Source of the DNA: an uncultured Eubacteriales bacterium
Lineage (GTDB): Bacteria > Bacillota > Clostridia > Lachnospirales > Lachnospiraceae
Direction: 5' to 3'
NCBI GenBank assembly: GCA_900313775.1
Contig: OMSP01000118.1
Location: 1 to 7,991 of the forward strand
Length of the DNA stretch: 7,991 nucleotides
Within the stretch, counting starts at the first letter, position 1, and each line of letters begins with the position of its first letter. Positions 1-5,550 of this stretch are shown piece by piece. The position numbers and the translations under genes were made by a program. The notes under the pieces were generated by a model, which was not told the origin of the DNA, searched no databases, and saw only the letters and a list, made by a program, of their open reading frames with translations.

Positions 1-506
1 CGGCCCCAGTCTTCCCACAGATCAGGGTATTTATTGACAAACCCGCCCTTTTCCATCACGCGCGCGGAGGCGGTGTTTTCTTTGAGCACATGGGAAGTCA
101 CGGTCTTTAATCCCATGTCTTTCAGCAGATAGTCCCTCAGGAGCACGAGCACGTGGGTGGCGACGCCCTTCCCCCATGAATCCTGCAGACCGCGGTAACC
201 GACGGAAGCCTTCTGCTTTTCCTCTTCGTAATTATAGATCTCAGCGATACCGATCAGCGGGCGCTCAGGTGTCTGAGGGCGTACGGCCAGCAGGATGGAC
301 TGTCCGGTCAGCAGGCATTCCTCATCCATGCGGGCGAGCATCTGGTGCTTGTCCTCGTATTTTTGCTCATAGAGAAAGGTCGGCAGCGTTGCCCGGACCC
401 GCTCATCTGCCGTGAGCGTTTCCAATGCCGGGATATCCGCCTCCGTGATCCTGTCGAGTATGACGGCATCATCTGAAAGTGTCGGGTATGATTCAAACAG
501 CTTCAT
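1..506 (-). CDS. GNAT-family N-acetyltransferase (RimJ/RimL-like), 3' end cut by window edge
   Basis: This is the first 168 codons of an acetyltransferase read on the minus strand, starting MKLFESYPTL and leaving the window before its stop. The order of elements fits the GNAT fold: an N-terminal strand and helix (DAVILDRITEADIPALETL, about residues 13-31), a central strand (PLIGIAEIYNYEEE, 83-96), the acetyl-CoA loop region (SVGYRGLQDSWGKGVATHVL, 101-120), and the late helix motif ENTASARVMEKGGF (143-156) typical of the RimJ/RimL branch. Proteins of this branch move an acetyl group from acetyl-CoA to an amine, such as a protein N-terminus or a small molecule; the substrate cannot be read here. 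The start is the first ATG after a good promoter (-10 only 6 nt away) and no Shine-Dalgarno site precedes it, so the mRNA may be leaderless. The gene is divergent from higBA. The family is clear; the specific substrate is unknown. Confidence 0.88.
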   Translation of the reverse strand, partial: MKLFESYPTLSDDAVILDRITEADIPALETLTADERVRATLPTFLYEQKYEDKHQMLARMDEECLLTGQSILLAVRPQTPERPLIGIAEIYNYEEEKQKASVGYRGLQDSWGKGVATHVLVLLRDYLLKDMGLKTVTSHVLKENTASARVMEKGGFVNKYPDLWEDWG

Positions 507-512
507 AAGACA

Positions 513-541
513 AGTATATTTTTCGGCACTGTCTTTTGCAA
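513..541 (-). promoter_or_regulatory. Promoter of the GNAT gene
   Basis: On the minus strand TTGCAA (541-536) and TATACT (518-513) are separated by 17 nt, close to the vegetative sigma consensus (4/6 and 5/6 matches). Transcription would begin about 7 nt past the -10 box, at or next to the A of the GNAT start codon at 506, leaving no room for a leader. Confidence 0.6.
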
Positions 542-579
542 ATCATTTATCGGAATAATAAACGACCAAGAATACCTGA

Positions 580-608
580 TTGACATGTACATGTATAACA
601 GGTATAAT
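580..608 (+). promoter_or_regulatory. Perfect-consensus promoter of higBA
   Basis: TTGACA (580-585), a 17-nt spacer and TATAAT (603-608) match the vegetative sigma consensus exactly. The expected start point is about 613-615, coinciding with the higB ATG at 615. This rules out the upstream in-frame ATGs at 585, 591 and 609, since they lie in or beside the promoter. Confidence 0.85.
583..594. promoter_or_regulatory. Palindromic operator candidate in the higBA promoter
   Basis: ACATGTACATGT is a perfect 12-bp palindrome that covers the end of the -35 box and half of the spacer. HigA-type antitoxins usually repress their own operon by binding palindromes in the promoter, so this is the natural candidate site for HigA, alone or with HigB. 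Binding is inferred from position and symmetry. Confidence 0.55.
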
Positions 609-614
609 ATGGTC

Positions 615-899
615 ATGATCAGAAGTTTTGCTGATAAAGAAACAGCTCGCATTTACAATCAATTGTTTTCACGAAAACTGCCGCAGGCAATTCAGAAAGT
701 TGCTTTGAGAAAGCTGATTATGATTGATAATGCTGAAACACTTGAGGATTTAGCAGTGCCGCCTGCAAACAGACTGGAAGCTTTGTCGGGAAGACGGAAG
801 GGGCAGTACAGCATCAGAATTAACGACCAATACCGCATTTGCTTCATTTATACCGACAGCGGATTCGAACAAGTAGAAATCGTAGACTATCATCGGTAA
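615..899 (+). CDS. higB: HigB-type toxin, RelE/ParE superfamily mRNA interferase
   Basis: A 94-residue protein starting MIRSFADKET, the usual opening and length of HigB toxins. It carries the family core RLEALSGRRKGQYSIRIN (about 53-70), then the strand DQYRICFIY (71-79), and ends VDYHR. The Asp-Tyr-His at 91-93 matches the C-terminal residues implicated in catalysis in Proteus HigB. HigB enzymes cut mRNA on translating ribosomes and stop growth until neutralised by HigA. The start at 615 is preferred over 585 because the longer form would begin inside the -35 box. No Shine-Dalgarno site precedes it, so translation is probably leaderless. The toxin gene comes first, as is normal for higBA, and 16 nt separate it from higA. 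The locus is AT-richer than the following polymerase gene, consistent with horizontal gain. The protein looks intact. Confidence 0.92.
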   Translation: MIRSFADKETARIYNQLFSRKLPQAIQKVALRKLIMIDNAETLEDLAVPPANRLEALSGRRKGQYSIRINDQYRICFIYTDSGFEQVEIVDYHR

Positions 900-915
900 G
901 GAAAAGAGGGTCAGG

Positions 916-1212
916 ATGGGAGAACATATCGAAACACCAAAAATAAGCGAGATCCTGTATGAAGAGTTTATGGAGCCAATGAATATCTCTGCATATAAAC
1001 TGGCACGGGATATTCATGTACCGGTTTCCAGAATACAGGATATTCTTCATGACAGGAGAAAGATATCTGCGGATACTTCTATTCGCTTAGGTATTTACTT
1101 TGGATTAACAGAGAAATATTTTCTGAACATGCAGAATGACATTGATATTCGTAATATTCGAGAAAAAAATAAAGATGATCTGAATCAGATCAAGACGCTC
1201 CGATCTGCATAG
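916..1212 (+). CDS. higA: HigA antitoxin, XRE-type helix-turn-helix DNA-binding protein
   Basis: A 98-residue protein with a helix-turn-helix at about residues 24-63 (ISAYKLARDIHVPVSRIQDI, then the conserved ISADTSIRLGIYFG). The preceding GEHIETPKISEILYEEFMEP segment is the characteristic N-terminus of the HigA addiction-module antidote family. It should bind and neutralise HigB and repress the operon through its DNA-binding domain. The ATG at 916 follows the higB stop by 16 nt, with a purine-rich AGAGGGTCAGG acting as ribosome binding site. The C-terminal tail (about 75-98) is charged (IREKNKDDLNQIKTLRSA). The pair is terminated immediately downstream, so it is a free-standing two-gene module. 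It appears complete. Confidence 0.92.
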   Translation: MGEHIETPKISEILYEEFMEPMNISAYKLARDIHVPVSRIQDILHDRRKISADTSIRLGIYFGLTEKYFLNMQNDIDIRNIREKNKDDLNQIKTLRSA

Positions 1213-1233
1213 AAATGTTATAAAGCAGAACAG

Positions 1234-1267
1234 GGAGGTGTGCAAACCAATGCACACCTCCTTTTTT
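1234..1267 (+). terminator. Rho-independent terminator of higBA
   Basis: An 11-bp perfect stem (GGAGGTGTGCA at 1234-1244 with TGCACACCTCC at 1251-1261), a 6-nt loop and a run of six T (1262-1267). It lies 22 nt after the higA stop. Confidence 0.93.
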
Positions 1268-1297
1268 ATACTGTAATCGACAAGAGGAAAACACCTG

Positions 1298-1304
1298 AAG
1301 GAGG
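1298..1304 (+). promoter_or_regulatory. Ideal Shine-Dalgarno site that defines a 33-codon ORF
   Basis: AAGGAGG lies 6 nt before the ATG at 1311. It is among the strongest ribosome binding sites in the window and serves the short ORF rather than the polymerase ATG at 1418, which has only a weak GGAAG about 10 nt upstream. No convincing promoter or SOS-type operator was found between the higBA terminator and this site. Confidence 0.8.
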
Positions 1305-1310
1305 CAGGCT

Positions 1311-1412
1311 ATGAAAGGATATTTTGTCGATGAAGGTTATATGGGTCTGGTAGACGGCCGCTACCGGTTGTTTGCAAGCGAATCGGATTACCGGGAGTAT
1401 ATGGAAGACTGA
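1311..1412 (+). CDS. 33-residue small protein upstream of the Y-family polymerase, function unknown
   Basis: A short ORF (MKGYFVDEGYMGLVDGRYRL, then FASESDYREYMED) with an ideal Shine-Dalgarno site. It ends 5 nt before the polymerase start codon. It is acidic and aromatic-rich: five Tyr and two Phe in 33 residues, with a repeated G-Y/R-x pattern (KGYFVDEGY, DGRYRLF). It has no signal peptide or membrane segment. The layout suggests translational coupling: ribosomes finishing this ORF would reinitiate at the polymerase ATG, whose own ribosome binding site is weak. It may be a leader peptide controlling polymerase level, or a true small partner protein. The peptide-like composition and strong ribosome binding site argue that it is translated; its role is not known to me. 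Confidence 0.72.
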   Translation: MKGYFVDEGYMGLVDGRYRLFASESDYREYMED

Positions 1413-1417
1413 GTTTT

Positions 1418-2668
1418 ATGGACCGTGTTATCCTGCACAGTGATTGCAACTGCTTCTATGCAAGCGTGGAGATGCTCCATCACCCCGAACTGGCCGGGCG
1501 CCCTCTCGCCGTAGGCGGGGACCCCGGGGCGCGGCACGGTATCGTGCTCACGGCCAACTATATCGCCAAGCGCAGGGGCGTCAAGACAGCTATGGCGCTC
1601 TGGCAGGCGCGTGAAGCCTGCCCGGACATAATCTTTCTCCCTCCCCGGATGGATTTGTACCTGCGCTTTTCGGCGATGACCCGCGAGATCTACGGAGAGT
1701 ATACCGACCGGATCGAGCCCTTCGGCTGCGATGAGGCGTGGCTGGATGTGACGCATGCGCTCGCCATGCGCGGCAAGGAGGTAGGCCTTGCCGCCGGTCG
1801 GGAACTTGCGGAGGAGCTCCGCGCACGGATCAGGCAGGAACTGGGGATAACCATCAGTATCGGCGTTTCCTGGAACAAGATCTTCGCCAAATTCGGCTCT
1901 GATTACAGAAAGCCGGACGCGGTGACCATGATCGACAGGGACAACTACCGTGAGATCGTCTGGAAGAAGCCTGCCGGAGATCTCCTGATGGTCGGCCGCC
2001 GTACAGCGCCCAAGCTCGCGAAGATCGGTATTCATACGATCGGGGATATCGCCCGGTGCGATCCGCATATATTGGAGCGGCATCTCGGGAAGATGGGGCT
2101 GGTGATCCACTCTTTTGCAAACGGCGGGGATATGTCTCCCGTCTGCGCACAGGACTATCATGCCCCGATCAAGTCGATCGGTAACGGGACGACCACGCCG
2201 CGGGATCTCGAGAACGAGCAGGATGTGAGGATCATTTTCATGGCGCTCGCGGAGAGCGTGTCCGCCAGACTGCGCAAGCACGGTTTCAAATGCCGCACGG
2301 TGGCTATCGGCGTGAGGGACAATGGCCTGTACCACTTCTCCAGACAGGTCAAGGTCCGGCGCCCGACGGACATCACCGACGAGATCATGCAGGCGGCCAT
2401 GACGCTCTTTCGCAGAAACTATGACTGGGATCATCCGATCCGGAGTCTGGGTCTGCGCGGTGCGGATCTGGTGACAGCTGACGCGCCCATCCAACGGGAG
2501 CTGTTCGATGATCCGGAGAAAAAAGAGCGGCTCGATGCGGCGGTGGATGATATCCGCCGCCGGTTCGGGTATTTTGCAGTGCAGAGGGCCTTTATGTATC
2601 AGGACAGACAATTAATGCAGCTGGATGCCCGGAGAGACAATGTAGTTCATCCGGTCAGTTATTTCTGA
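1418..2668 (+). CDS. dinB: Y-family translesion DNA polymerase (DinB / Pol IV type)
   Basis: A 416-residue low-fidelity polymerase that copies past damaged bases. Palm motif I is VILHSDCNCFYASVE (4-18), with metal-binding Asp9 and the steric-gate Tyr14 that excludes ribonucleotides. The second acidic motif is CDEAWLDVT (104-112), with Asp105 and Glu106. The conserved ITISIGVSWNKIFAKFGSDY (144-163) and KPDAVTMI (165-172) follow, then the helix-hairpin-helix region (MVGRRTAPKLAKIGIHTIGD, 191-210) and the little-finger domain (from about 251, SIGNGTTTPRDL). Near the C-terminus QRELF (359-363) fits the QxxLF sliding-clamp-binding consensus. Length and motifs indicate an intact enzyme. Asn11 and Cys12 in motif I are typical of clostridial relatives rather than E. 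coli DinB. It lies between two small genes on the same strand, the first probably translationally coupled. No LexA box was recognised nearby, so damage induction is not shown by the sequence. Confidence 0.93.
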   Translation: MDRVILHSDCNCFYASVEMLHHPELAGRPLAVGGDPGARHGIVLTANYIAKRRGVKTAMALWQAREACPDIIFLPPRMDLYLRFSAMTREIYGEYTDRIEPFGCDEAWLDVTHALAMRGKEVGLAAGRELAEELRARIRQELGITISIGVSWNKIFAKFGSDYRKPDAVTMIDRDNYREIVWKKPAGDLLMVGRRTAPKLAKIGIHTIGDIARCDPHILERHLGKMGLVIHSFANGGDMSPVCAQDYHAPIKSIGNGTTTPRDLENEQDVRIIFMALAESVSARLRKHGFKCRTVAIGVRDNGLYHFSRQVKVRRPTDITDEIMQAAMTLFRRNYDWDHPIRSLGLRGADLVTADAPIQRELFDDPEKKERLDAAVDDIRRRFGYFAVQRAFMYQDRQLMQLDARRDNVVHPVSYF

Positions 2669-2702
2669 AGCCGAAAAAGCATGTGAGTAAGGGGGAACAG
2701 TT

Positions 2703-3008
2703 ATGGAGTATGAGGACAAGAAGATCAGTCATCCGGAGTGGGACAGGGAGGCTCTAAAAGACAATCCCGCGAAGGTCTATATAGATGTGGACGCTCATTT
2801 CACAAAAGAGGGAGAGCTCACTCCCTCTGCTGTCATCTGGGAAGACGGGCATCGCTATGAGGTCGACCGCGTACTGAATGTGCAGCGCTGTGCGAGCCGT
2901 AAGGCCGGCGGAGTCGGGATACGCTATGCCTGTCGGATCTGCGGACAGACGAGCTATCTTTTTTATGAAGTAGACCGGTGGTTTGTGGAGAGAAAGACTT
3001 CCCTGTAG
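2703..3008 (+). CDS. Conserved 101-residue protein in the polymerase operon, function unknown
   Basis: This ORF follows the polymerase by 34 nt and has its own ribosome binding site (AAGGGGG, about 8 nt before the ATG). The protein has a charged N-terminus (1-24), then a probable small beta-rich domain: KVYIDVDAHFTKEGELTPSA (24-43), VIWEDGHRYEVDRVLNV (44-60), GGVGIRYACRICGQTSYLFY (69-88) and the end DRWFVERKTSL. Cys63 plus the pair Cys77-x-x-Cys80 could bind a metal, but three cysteines is fewer than a standard zinc site. The pattern of a tryptophan-containing strand followed by H/R-Y-x-V-x-x-V-L resembles small domains that accompany Y-family polymerases in other Gram-positives (from memory, DUF6504-like). 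Its place suggests a role with translesion synthesis, which is inference. No signal peptide or membrane segment is visible. Confidence 0.8.
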   Translation: MEYEDKKISHPEWDREALKDNPAKVYIDVDAHFTKEGELTPSAVIWEDGHRYEVDRVLNVQRCASRKAGGVGIRYACRICGQTSYLFYEVDRWFVERKTSL

Positions 3009-3011
3009 ACA

Positions 3012-3045
3012 GGAAAAAAGACAGTCGCAAGACCGTCTTTCTTCC
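3012..3045 (+). terminator. Imperfect hairpin closing the polymerase operon
   Basis: Arms 3012-3026 and 3031-3045 form a 15-position stem with two A-C mismatches around a GCAA tetraloop, starting 3 nt after the preceding stop codon. The T-rich part lies within the right arm (CTTTCTTCC) rather than as a clean T tail, so it is a weaker terminator or an mRNA 3'-end stabiliser. Confidence 0.55.
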
Positions 3046-3170
3046 CGATACTATAGATACTAAAGGAATGAGAATAAAGTGTAGATTCCCCGATGGGGGC
3101 ATCAAGGAACCTAACATGAGGGGTGATGAACGATTATAAAACCATCCATCTGTATGCATTATAGCAGGGA

Positions 3171-3203
3171 GATATTGACATATCAATGCTTTTGTAATAT
3201 TTT
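3171..3203 (+). promoter_or_regulatory. Possible promoter with inverted repeat around the -35 box
   Basis: TTGACA (3175-3180) is a perfect -35, followed after 17 nt by TATTTT (3198-3203), a weak -10. The -35 is centred in an inverted repeat GATAT-TGAC-ATATC (3171-3184), which could be an operator. A transcript from here would start about 3210 and meet the terminator ending near 3275. Confidence 0.4.
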
Positions 3204-3243
3204 ATAAAAAAATTTATTCCTGTCGGATCTGACAAGGGAAAGG

Positions 3244-3275
3244 CCCCTCCGGCTCTATACCGGAGGGGTTGTTTT
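3244..3275 (+). terminator. Strong intrinsic terminator upstream of ywlC
   Basis: A 9-bp perfect GC-rich stem (CCCCTCCGG at 3244-3252, CCGGAGGGG at 3260-3268), a 7-nt loop and TTGTTTT (3269-3275). It lies 17 nt before the ywlC ATG, so it should stop transcription arriving from the polymerase operon or from the promoter near 3175. Confidence 0.8.
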
Positions 3276-3276
3276 G

Positions 3277-3285
3277 TGATAAAAT
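3277..3285 (+). promoter_or_regulatory. Extended -10 promoter candidate for ywlC
   Basis: TGATAAAAT fits the extended -10 form TGn-TATAAT (5/6 in the hexamer 3280-3285). No -35 is visible at the right spacing, because that position falls in the terminator hairpin, but extended -10 promoters can work without one. The start point would be at 3292-3293, the ywlC start codon itself. Confidence 0.5.
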
Positions 3286-3292
3286 AAATGCA

Positions 3293-4321
3293 ATGAACAC
3301 AGAGTATTTGAGAATTACAGATGAACGCGCCGACGCGGACGCCATCCGGCGCGCCGGCGCAGTTATCCAGGACGGCGGTCTGGTCGCCTTTCCTACGGAA
3401 ACAGTCTACGGATTGGGGGCGGATGCGTTCAATGCGGAAGCAGCGCAAAAGATCTATGCCGCCAAGGGACGTCCGTCTGACAATCCGCTGATCGTGCATA
3501 TCGCTGATATTGCATCTCTGGATGAAGTAGCCTGCGATGTTCCGGATCAGGCCCGGCAGCTGGCTGAGCGTTTTTGGCCGGGACCTTTGACCATGATTTT
3601 TCGCAAATGCGAGAATCTTCCGAAGGAGACGACAGGCGGGCGCGACACCGTAGCGGTGAGATTTCCGTCAAACACCTGTGCGCAGGCGCTGATAGCGGCA
3701 GCCGGCGGATTCGTTGCCGCGCCGAGCGCCAATGTCTCCGGTCGTCCGTCCCCGACAAACGGGACGGATGTCATGGAAGACCTGGACGGACGGGTGGACA
3801 TCGTCCTTGACGATGGAGAGACTGTGGTAGGATTGGAATCGACGATCATTGACATGACCTGCGAGCCGCCCGAGATCCTGCGGCCGGGAGCAGTTACGGT
3901 CGATCAGATACGGGAGATCATACCTGCTGTTGTACAGCACGCTTCAGGCGCAGATGACGAGGCTCGGGCTCCCGGCATGAAATACCGGCATTACGCGCCG
4001 AAAGCGCCGTTACATCTCTGCAACGGCGCCGTTGTCGTGGACCAGATACAGATGGCTTGCGATGAAGACAAGCAAAAAGGTCTGAAGACCGGTGTTCTGA
4101 CCTGCACCGAAAACGCTCCTTTTTATCGTGCGGACTGTGTGCAGGTGCTCGGCTCGGAGAGAAAGCCGGAGGAGATGGCGCATCGTTTGTATTCCTGCCT
4201 GCGCGCATTTGATCGCGCGGGGGTCGATGTCATTTACAGCGAATGTTTTAACCCGGAAGGGATCGGATATGCGCTGATGAACCGTCTGGAGAAGGCAGAG
4301 AATCAGACAGAAACTGAGTGA
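3293..4321 (+). CDS. ywlC: L-threonylcarbamoyladenylate synthase, Sua5/YwlC type
   Basis: A 342-residue enzyme that makes threonylcarbamoyl-AMP from threonine, bicarbonate and ATP, the first step of the universal t6A37 modification of ANN-decoding tRNAs. The YrdC-like domain (about 13-205) shows GGLVAFPTETVYGLGADAF (28-46), the signature KGRPSDNPLIVHI (58-70), FVAAPSANVSGRPSPT (140-155), GLESTIID (180-187) and ILRPGAVT (195-202). A linker with APGMKYRHYAPKAPL (226-240) leads into the C-terminal Sua5 domain (about 241-342), so this is the long two-domain form rather than short TsaC. The ATG at 3293 is preferred over an in-frame TTG at 3269, which lies on the tail of a terminator and would add eight non-conserved residues. 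No Shine-Dalgarno site precedes the ATG. It is the first gene of a cluster with upp and comEB; upp begins 14 nt after its stop. Confidence 0.94.
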   Translation: MNTEYLRITDERADADAIRRAGAVIQDGGLVAFPTETVYGLGADAFNAEAAQKIYAAKGRPSDNPLIVHIADIASLDEVACDVPDQARQLAERFWPGPLTMIFRKCENLPKETTGGRDTVAVRFPSNTCAQALIAAAGGFVAAPSANVSGRPSPTNGTDVMEDLDGRVDIVLDDGETVVGLESTIIDMTCEPPEILRPGAVTVDQIREIIPAVVQHASGADDEARAPGMKYRHYAPKAPLHLCNGAVVVDQIQMACDEDKQKGLKTGVLTCTENAPFYRADCVQVLGSERKPEEMAHRLYSCLRAFDRAGVDVIYSECFNPEGIGYALMNRLEKAENQTETE

Positions 4322-4335
4322 GGGAGGAAAAGACC

Positions 4336-4965
4336 ATGTCCAGAGTCGTGGAGATAGATCATCCGCTGATCCAACATAAACTCACTATCCTGCGCAAAAA
4401 AGATACCGGATCAAAGGATTTCCGCCGGCTGACTGCGGAGATCGCCATGCTGATGTGCTATGAGGCAACCAGAGATCTGCGCCTGCAGGACACGCAGGTG
4501 GAGACGCCGCTCGAAGTGACGACCGGGGAGATCATCAAGGGCAAGGAACTGGCCGTGGTGCCGGTACTGCGATCCGGGCTCGGCATGGTAGAGGGTATCA
4601 TCAAGCTCGTTCCGAGCGTCAAAGTCGGTCATATCGGTATTTACCGCGATCCCGAGCTGGAAGAGCCGATCGAGTATTACTGTAAGCTCCCGGTGGACTG
4701 CGCGGAGCGAGATGTGATCCTGCTCGATGCGATGATCGGTTCGGGGCGGACTGCTTCCGCTGCGATCGATCTGCTCAAGGAAAAGGGGATCCGGCACATC
4801 AAGCTCATGTGCCTGTGCATCGCGCCGGCGGGCGTCGACCGTCTGCAGAAAGACCATCCCGATGTGGATCTGTATATCGCCTCTATCGATAAGGGAATCA
4901 GCGAGAGCGGTTATGTCAGACCGGGACTCGGTGATGCCGCGGACCGGATGTGGGGTACGAAATAG
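4336..4965 (+). CDS. upp: Uracil phosphoribosyltransferase
   Basis: A 209-residue cytosolic enzyme converting uracil and PRPP to UMP, the pyrimidine salvage step; the length equals that of the Bacillus enzyme. Recognisable parts are DHPLIQHKLTILRKKDTGSK (8-27), VPVLRSGLGMVEGI (75-88), GIYRDPELEEPIEYYCKLP (101-119) and the uracil-binding C-terminus SGYVRPGLGDAADRMWGTK (191-209). The PRPP loop is unusual: LLDAMIGSGRTASAAI (129-144), where most members have a DPMLATGGSA-type sequence. The change keeps the Asp and a small-residue loop but adds Arg138. The ATG at 4336 follows AGGGAGG at about 9 nt; a GTG at 4318 overlapping the ywlC stop is an inferior start and would swallow that site. It sits between ywlC and comEB with short gaps, so co-transcription is likely. 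Confidence 0.95.
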   Translation: MSRVVEIDHPLIQHKLTILRKKDTGSKDFRRLTAEIAMLMCYEATRDLRLQDTQVETPLEVTTGEIIKGKELAVVPVLRSGLGMVEGIIKLVPSVKVGHIGIYRDPELEEPIEYYCKLPVDCAERDVILLDAMIGSGRTASAAIDLLKEKGIRHIKLMCLCIAPAGVDRLQKDHPDVDLYIASIDKGISESGYVRPGLGDAADRMWGTK

Positions 4966-4974
4966 GAGGAGAAG

Positions 4975-5463
4975 ATGAGCGACAAAAGACAGGATTATAT
5001 CACCTGGGATGAATACTTCATGGGGATCGCCGAATTGTCGGCACAGCGCTCCAAGGATCCGATGACGCAGGTCGGCTGCTGCATCGTCAGCGACGAGAAC
5101 AAGATCCTCTCCATGGGATACAACGGATTCCCGACCGGCTGCTCGGACGATGATTTTCCCTGGGCGCGCGAAGGAGAAGGTCCGTTGGATAATAAATACC
5201 TCTACTCCACTCACAGTGAGCTCAATGCGATCCTCAACTACTCCGGCGGCAGCCTCAAGGGCGCGCGGATGTATGTGACGCTCTTCCCCTGCAATGAATG
5301 CGCCAAGGCGATCATCCAGTGCGGGATCAAGGAGCTGGTCTACGGCTGCGACAAATACGCGGATACGACGGGTGTTCAGGCCTCAAAAAAGATGCTCTCA
5401 GCAGCAGGAGTCAAATTCCGCCAGTATGAACCGTCGGGGAGAACGGTGAGTCTGGAATTATAA
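4975..5463 (+). CDS. comEB: dCMP deaminase, ComEB family
   Basis: A 162-residue zinc enzyme turning dCMP into dUMP, the precursor for thymidylate. The zinc site is complete: THSELNAIL (79-87) gives His80 and the catalytic proton-shuttle Glu82, and FPCNECAKAI (104-113) gives Cys106 and Cys109. GYNGFPTGCSDD (48-59) and the basic/acidic segment PWAREGEG (62-69) are normal for the family. The name comes from Bacillus competence operons, but the enzyme itself is metabolic. The ribosome binding site AGGAGGA overlaps the upp stop codon and the gap is 9 nt, so translation is probably coupled. Together with upp this makes a pyrimidine nucleotide pair. A strong terminator follows. A relic resembling its tail and its start lies about 400 bp downstream (5822-5879). 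Confidence 0.95.
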   Translation: MSDKRQDYITWDEYFMGIAELSAQRSKDPMTQVGCCIVSDENKILSMGYNGFPTGCSDDDFPWAREGEGPLDNKYLYSTHSELNAILNYSGGSLKGARMYVTLFPCNECAKAIIQCGIKELVYGCDKYADTTGVQASKKMLSAAGVKFRQYEPSGRTVSLEL

Positions 5464-5490
5464 ATGGATATCTGAACAAAAGACAAAGCG

Positions 5491-5514
5491 GGCCGCCCAA
5501 TCGGGCGGCCTTTT
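5491..5514 (+). terminator. Terminator of the ywlC-upp-comEB cluster
   Basis: A perfect 8-bp GC stem (GGCCGCCC at 5491-5498, GGGCGGCC at 5503-5510) with an AATC loop and four T, 27 nt after the comEB stop. Confidence 0.9.
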
Positions 5515-5550
5515 CATGTGCTCAGCTTTTTTGGGGAATTGACACAGATA

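Noticed and set aside
176..496. Short ORFs in other frames over the GNAT gene (plus 176-415, minus 308-496)
   Set aside because: They are shadows of the acetyltransferase frame, with Arg/Ser/Pro-rich translations and no ribosome binding sites.
585..614. Longer higB form starting at ATG 585
   Set aside because: The extra ten codons lie on the end of the -35 box, the spacer and the TATAAT box, and HigB proteins normally begin MI(R/K)SF as at 615.
1213..1310. SOS (LexA) box for the polymerase operon
   Set aside because: I looked for the Gram-positive form, GAAC-N4-GTTC-like, and found none, so DNA-damage control cannot be claimed from the sequence.
1388..2611. A 407-codon open frame on the minus strand opposite the polymerase gene
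   Set aside because: It lies antisense to an enzyme with every expected motif. Its translation has no recognisable domain and is rich in His, Arg and Pro, as expected from reading GC-rich codons backwards.
3269..3292. Upstream TTG start for ywlC
   Set aside because: It sits on the T run of the terminator, has no ribosome binding site and adds residues not seen in Sua5 proteins.
4318..4335. Upstream GTG start for upp
   Set aside because: It would use the Shine-Dalgarno sequence as coding DNA and overlap the ywlC stop. The ATG at 4336 has proper spacing and gives the standard 209-residue length.
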